Below are positions 58,661 to 64,000 of a DNA stretch of 64,000 nt, one piece after another. Position numbers and translations under genes: made by a program. Where the stretch lies: the NCBI GenBank assembly GCA_018524725.1, contig JAEUWP010000257.1:1-64000 (forward strand), given 5' to 3'. The notes beneath the pieces are model-generated. The model ran no database searches. It saw nothing but the letters and a program-made list of their open reading frames with translations, and was not told the DNA's origin. Numbering within the stretch: the first letter of the stretch is position 1; the number at the start of each line of letters is the position of its first letter. Origin of the DNA: Podaxis mareebaensis (Eukaryota; Basidiomycota; Agaricomycetes; Agaricales; Agaricaceae).

Positions 58661-58740
58661 ACCTCGGTTGAAGCAATCAATAAGAATTATCTGCCTTACC
58701 TGACCAGGACGACCCGTACCTGGATGGGTGGACCCTGAAA

Positions 58741-59738
58741 TTGGCAGTGACCTTGTTGGAACCCTCCGGATCGAAATGATCCTGCAACTCGGCGTTATCT
58801 TGGGTCTGATTGTCACCTTTGCCAATGATACTCTCTTCCAATGCGGCATCCCCCTCGACATCTTCGCCGCTCTGGCGACGTCATTTGGAGCTCAAGGTGT
58901 TCATCTCAACGTCTTCCATGGCATCCCATCACAGAAAGCCCTTGCAGCCGGTTGGCTGATTACGTGTATTGTCAATGTGGTCTAGATCCTCATTCTCTCT
59001 TCCAAACCCTCGTTCATTTATCGTTTCGTCGTATCCAATGGTCGCGTAGTGGCGTTGTCAGGCGGCCCTAGCGGCACCAACGTCCAGAACGTGAGCACCA
59101 ATATGGATGCATTCGCGACAAAGTACAATACAGAAGGCACTTTGCCCGGTAACCAACAGCGGAACGGGAGCGTTGTTGGAAGTCTGGTGGGCAACGGCGA
59201 GAATAGAGGGTCGAGATTGCGAAGCAGTGTGGCCGCCGACCCAGAGACGCATAGACGCAGGTCTGCTGGTGTATGGAGTACCCCGCCTCAAACTCCGGTG
59301 GTGCCACCTGCCACAGATTCAACCGCACCACCCGCGGATGTTAGTGAACCTGCCCTGGGACGAGACCGACCTCGGAAGGGAACGAAGACTCTAATAGGCC
59401 AGTCAGCGCCACTCACACCAACACAGATATGGGCCCTCCTCCGCAGCAGCTACCTAGGGCTTTGGCACTCTTTGACTGTGAGTTGGGTATTAGTTCGAGG
59501 TCAGGTTCTAGTTCGTTAATGTGTTGCTGTCAGGTACTGTGTCACCTGCCGATCCGTATGAGCTATCGTTTAGCAAGGGGGAGGTATTGGAGATTCTCGA
59601 CAAGTCGGGTAAATGGTGGGAGGCGATTAGAAGAGATGGGACCAGAGGAAGTGAGTACCCTTCGTGGTTTGACCTGGGAGTGCTTGCTGAATATGTTGTT
59701 TGATAGTTGCCCCCTCCAATTATCTCAAACTCATGTAA
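58741..59738 (+). pseudogene. 5'-truncated, disrupted SHO1 copy, unit C
   Basis: Starts at SHO1 exon 3. TAG at 58983-58985 replaces a Trp codon in the fourth helix. An 18 bp deletion lies near 59300, and a 1 bp deletion (GAACCTGCCCTGGG, about 59347-59360) shifts the linker frame. The SH3 exons remain readable up to the stop at 59736-59738. None of these lesions is shared with the unit B copy. Confidence 0.85.
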
Positions 59739-61149
59739 TTTGTGTTTCCTGTTTCTTTGGCGCCTTTATGTGTTACCTGACAGATTATTATGGCCTTTGA
59801 CGACGATGATGTTCCTGCTTCCTCAATATCGATATTCTGCCGTGTACTTGTTCTCAATATACTTGTTTAGTGACGACAGCCTCTTCGGAAGTGATGATGG
59901 TCCTTGAAGCTGGAAGGGTCGAGGTGCGCCGAGAGGGGCATAACCGAGGGCGGGGGACGCTTAAGCCCATCTCCGTTGAAGTGATCAGTAAGAATGATCT
60001 TTTTGTGCGTCGACTGGCCGAGACGACTCATTATCGAACGGGAGGACCTTAAGTATCATTTTGTGCGAGTCTGGGTGTATCGATGTAACAACAATTGTCA
60101 AGCCAAACCGCCGGCCGCATCCATCATGAGCTCTATGGCTGTCCCATTTATAAGATGAATCTCAATTCCCGGGCAGCGTTCTCGAGGGATTAACGAGCTA
60201 CATGGCTTATAGCGCTTAAAGTTTTCATCACTCAGAACCTGTGGAGACACAGTAAACGGTCGGCATAGGACGTATTATGCAATCCCGTTGCCGGTGACAT
60301 GCAGTCTGTGGGTTCGATGAGGCGGAGGGCAATCACTATTGGTGATGGTATTGAGGTCTATGCATGGTGGATGGGCTAGCCTGAATGCCCGTGCAAGAGC
60401 TTTGAGAATGAGTATTGGATAAATGCGTTGTAGCGTATATCGGCGCAGGAAACAGTTGGCATTGTCACGGTACGGTCCGAGTGTCAAGAGAAGAACGCAA
60501 TGAAGCAGATGCGGGACGCTCACACTCATTCACAGGTGCTGGAACTGCCGCCGAAACGTCGCATCAGCACTCCAAATTGGCAGGCATAGCTATGCATTGT
60601 TGACGGGGGTCCAAGCTCCCCTTGCTATGAGAAGAGGGACGGCACAGATGAAAGGTGAGTTTCCATAACTGGCAAGTGGAAAGGTATGTATATATAGACA
60701 TACGATGTCCGACATACATACCACGTTCAGAGTCCGCAATCCCTGATACGTTTAACGCTGAGCGAGATAAGGATCAGAACCACGTCACTGGTCCTTCTCA
60801 TGTACAACCTCCCCAAACCTGATGAAGGCATTCGTTGAGAACGGTCAGGTGCGCGGAAACAAAGGCCTCGTTTTCTTGGTTTGGTGAGCTTGTGAGTGGA
60901 GAAAACAGTAGCAGCATGGCCCCAGTTCACAGCGAAGAATTTATGCTATCTGGATATGACCAGTACGATTATTTGAGGGCGACCATTAGACTTAGCGCCA
61001 GGTGTCACAGGATGCATGCTTCTGACAGGCCTCATGGTGCCGTAGTACAGCCTCATCTTACACCTCTTCTATCGTGCTTCCATTGTCCGTCCCTCCTGTT
61101 GCCCATCGCACACCATCGACCATTGCTTCCTCCTTGTGCACTTGGGGAT
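59739..61149. other. Spacer of array unit C
   Basis: No gene recognised. Relative to unit B, a stretch after about 60235 is deleted. The region at 60262-60680 and that from about 60720 onward match unit B closely. Confidence 0.4.
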
Positions 61150-63884
61150 ATGCCACTCTTGGGCTTCTGGAAAAAGCTGGTGAACCCGAAGGATGATCCT
61201 TCTGCTAAAAGACCTGGTACGCACGCAATGGCACCCTTTGCAGAGCTTGGACCACTGATAAGCTCCCTTTCCCATCGTACACTCTCACGCGTCATAGAGT
61301 CTCCCACGGAAGAGGGATTCACGGACAGACAATCCAACAATACGAGACCGGGATCTTCTCAGAAAAGGGAAGGAAAGTCGAACGACAGACACTCTGCAGC
61401 AAAACCTGGTGCGAACACCTGTCACGCCTTGGAGGTCTACGTTTTATTTATCGACAGTCCGGCAGGATCTGCTAATCGCCTCCAAAATGCTAACAATCCT
61501 GCCACCAATTTCCCTGCCGCTACCAACAGGGCTCACACGAAAGCGAAGATCGGGGACAAGACCTTCACCACAGAACCACGTGCGGCCACTATAACACTCC
61601 AAAAAGATCATTTCACTCACCGAGTACCTCGACAGACTCCAGCGGCAGTACTGGGTTCTTTCAGAATGCTAAGGATACCACGCTCAACCAATGCACGATG
61701 ATCGACAAATCTCAAACTATATACAACGTGATGCAAGGAAAGACTGGTACGGCTCTTATCCACTGAACCCGCTATTGGTGATCCGTTTGACCGCTCGTGT
61801 AGTTCTCGAAGTCCTTTCTCAGGAAATGACGAAAGGCGCCGACGTTGACTCCTCTGCTCGATGGCCTCCCCCCTCATGTTACCCCGGCACTCGCGTCTCG
61901 CTCACCACAAAAATTCAAAACTGGCTCTTTGATGACAATCGTGTGTGGGACTTTCTCTGGTTGCATGGACCCGCTGGCGTCGGCAAGTCAGCGGTTGCGC
62001 AGACTGTTGCCGAGTTCGCTCTCGAGAAGGGTGTGTTGGGAGCAGCATACTTCTTCTCTCGGCCCAACGAACGTCACAACTACCTCGAAGTCTTCATCAC
62101 TCTCGCATACCAGCTCGCTGTCCGCTTCCCCGGCTACCAGCCCCTTGTAGCCAAAACATTGGCCGCAGATCCAGACCTGCTGGAGAAGGCACCCAATGTT
62201 CAGTTCAAAAGGTTGATCGTCGAACCGCTCTCATCATTGTCCCACGAGCGGAAGCACCTTATAGTTCTGGATGGGTTGGACGAATGCAATGGGGAGCGAG
62301 CTCAGCTGGAGATCATTGAACTCATCAACAACGTCATCCTCACCGGCACTTCCCTTCCAATCATATGGATGATATGCAGCAGGCCAGAGTCGCATCTCAA
62401 GCGAGCCTTCTCTCGAGCCGACTATATTGTACAATGCTGGCGGGAGGAGCTCCCGATTGACACGGAGGAGGCCAGAAGCGATACAGAGACTTTCATTCGT
62501 GCGCGGTTCAAGGAGATACACGACAAATATAGAGGTTATGTTGAAGAAGACGCCAATGGTTCCTGGCCATCTGAAGATGCCATCGCTGAGCTCATCGACA
62601 AGGCTTCTGGGCTTTTTGCACTCGCCAGCACTTCCCTCCTGTACATCGAGAATCCTGAATCCTCTGATCCTGAAAGATGTCTCCGTGAGGTTTTCGCAGT
62701 CCTCAAGCACTCGCACATAACTGGATCGCGAAACCCCTTGCGGGATCTTGACCTGCTGTTCACCCGTATCCTGTCCGACGTCCCTGATGATCTGTGGCCC
62801 ACCGCCCATCAAATTCTCGTAGCCTCTACCTTTCGCTCCAACGGCTCTTGGGCAAGCGGTAAGCCCCTGGCAGCACAGGCAATCTGTAACCTGTTGCACA
62901 TCACTCGCACCACTTTTTATGCCGCCATGCGCAGACTCCATTCCATTGTGATTGTCCCAGAACCTGGTGATGCTGCCAAGACGCCCTTGCGCTTCTTCCA
63001 TGCCTCTTTCCTCGATTTTCTGACTGATCCGAGTCGGTCAGGGCGTTTTTCCATTGGGAAGCTTATACAAAGATCAGACTTGACCGTGGCGGCCAACCTC
63101 CGAGATTTTGTGCTGTCAGGGTTACGAAGTCTTCGGTCAGACATGGCACTTGCCTTGGTCGCACGGAATGTCGAAGAGATACAAAACAGTCAGGATGTCA
63201 GTCGATCCATGAAAGGGGCGCTTAGCTGGCCATCCCGGGACAATGATGACAACTGGCGGAATGCAGAAGCCGTATTAGCCGATCCCCGGGGTGTTTTTTT
63301 CTGTCTTCTATGTGCACTATTGGAGCATTCAGAAGTGGATGATGAGCTATTGGATGTGCTTCATGACTTTGACTTTAATGTCTTAACCCCGACGGACTGT
63401 GGCTCAGATCACCGTGTGGATGTAAACTGGTGTCTGGGCCAACTCAGTAAACTGGTGAGTTCGTGAGTGTTCTGGAGTCCTGCATACTTATTCCCAGGCC
63501 GCAGCGGCCCTCTTCTTTGGTTCGAACTCATGGTACTTCGGAATGGGACAACACACTGCTCTCAAAGCTGGCTGAGAGGCTCCCCGATGCAAAAATGCTG
63601 GTGATCCCTTGTTGCCTGTCTCTGATTTATCAGATGTGTTGACGTCCCGCCCGTAGGATTTTGAGAACTACAAATCGGTGGATAGGGGTGAGGCATTTTT
63701 CTTGCTGGGGTATGGCGAGAATACCATTGCCGTGGTGGTCGGTCTTGGCCAAAAATGCATCTGGTGTTGTTCGCAAAAGGAGTTTCAACGAGTTTGGCCT
63801 TCCTTACGACACACTCCCATCTCATGGAACATCGATGGCTCTAGTTATTGGCACTGGTTCACGCCACAACAATCTATCACATAG
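61150..63884 (+). CDS. STAND NTPase with NACHT domain, array copy C (NACHT-C)
   Basis: Seven exons (61150-61216, 61298-61408, 61466-61579, 61636-61746, 61803-63454, 63505-63600, 63657-63884), 792 codons, all junctions in phase. It starts MPLLGFWKKLVNPKDDPSAK. The exon 4 motif is STGFFQNAKDTTLNQCTMID. Walker A GPAGVGKSAVAQTV, Walker B LIVLDGLDECNG, WMICSRPESHLK and FFHASFLDFLTDPSRSGRF are intact. The end of exon 5 carries several changes against A and B: NWRNAEAVLADPRGVFFCLL, and DHRVDVNWCLGQL where B has DDDVDVNWCLDQL. Exons 6-7 read EWDNTLLSKLAER and GEAFFLLGYGENTIAVVVG. Closest to copy B overall. Same inferred role as copies A and B. Confidence 0.85.
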
Positions 63885-64000
63885 TAGATATAGTCCCTGT
63901 ATTTGTGACATGAAAAGTTACGGCCCTTGACGTATGCCATCAGTCGGCTTAATGGTTCGAATGAGGAAGGGCTGGGGGTCTGAAGTGGACGATAGTGTTG

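Larger units (their letters stand above)
52811..58740 (+). repeat. Tandem array, unit B
   Basis: Same order as unit A; about 5.93 kb, the longest spacer of the three. The left junction is within a base or two of the intron 2/exon 3 border of SHO1. Confidence 0.85.
58741..64000 (+). repeat. Tandem array, unit C (runs off the window)
   Basis: Same order as units A and B. The last bases, GATAGTGTTG, are the beginning of the truncated NACHT fragment seen at 52430 and 58358, so the unit and perhaps the array continue beyond 64000. Confidence 0.8.

Overview
The window looks like nuclear DNA of a filamentous basidiomycete (Agaricomycete). Genes are split by many short GT-AG introns (mostly 50-65 nt). 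The protein families present are typical of that group: STAND/NACHT NTPases, an A-T-R adenylate-forming reductase, a Jen1-type carboxylate transporter, an Nha1-type Na+/H+ antiporter, Sho1, and a Kre33/NAT10 RNA acetyltransferase. I cannot name the species.

Layout. 1-4 kb: mostly non-coding, with a decayed NACHT-gene relic on the + strand at about 2.4-3.05 kb. 4-10.7 kb: a GNAT acetyltransferase (-), a Ser-rich hypothetical gene (-) whose 3' flank has a diverged duplicate at 10.2-10.7 kb, and a NACHT gene (-). 10.8-13.9 kb: a secreted GH127-like (DUF1680) glycosidase (-). 14.3-16.2 kb: an AT-rich, ORF-free 1.9 kb element with 113 bp terminal inverted repeats, TA flanks and nested palindromes. 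16.6-18.7 kb: a PNPOx-like/ferredoxin-reductase-like fusion with an in-frame stop. 20-21.3 kb: a stand-alone gene whose N-terminus resembles NLR-associated fungal domains (-). 21.8 kb: a short MITE. 22.5-29.3 kb: a Jen1-like transporter and Kre33/NAT10 (both -). 29.5-31.8 kb: a second NACHT gene (+), head-to-head with Kre33. 31.8-37.6 kb: no recognisable gene. 37.7-40.7 kb: an Nha1-type antiporter (+). 42.9-46.4 kb: the adenylate-forming reductase (+).

47.1 kb to the window end is a tandem segmental array. An intact SHO1 gene at 47.1-48.4 kb is followed by three NACHT genes (49.6, 55.5 and 61.2 kb). A 5'-truncated SHO1 copy lies before the second and third, and a truncated NACHT fragment follows each full-length one; the third fragment is cut by the window end. 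All three NACHT genes keep open frames and consensus splice sites over seven exons (784, 789 and 792 codons by my exon model). Both extra SHO1 copies carry stops or frameshifts. This suggests that the NACHT gene is the part of the repeat being maintained.

The five full-length NACHT proteins share a build I inferred by splicing the exons by hand. They have a short low-complexity leader, a small separate exon with a GF(F/L)xxA...MID-like motif, then the NACHT domain, and no WD40, ankyrin or TPR repeats. Four of the five also end in a small module with a FxLLGxG signature. These genes are the best candidate for an undescribed fungal self/non-self recognition module, but that function is inference.
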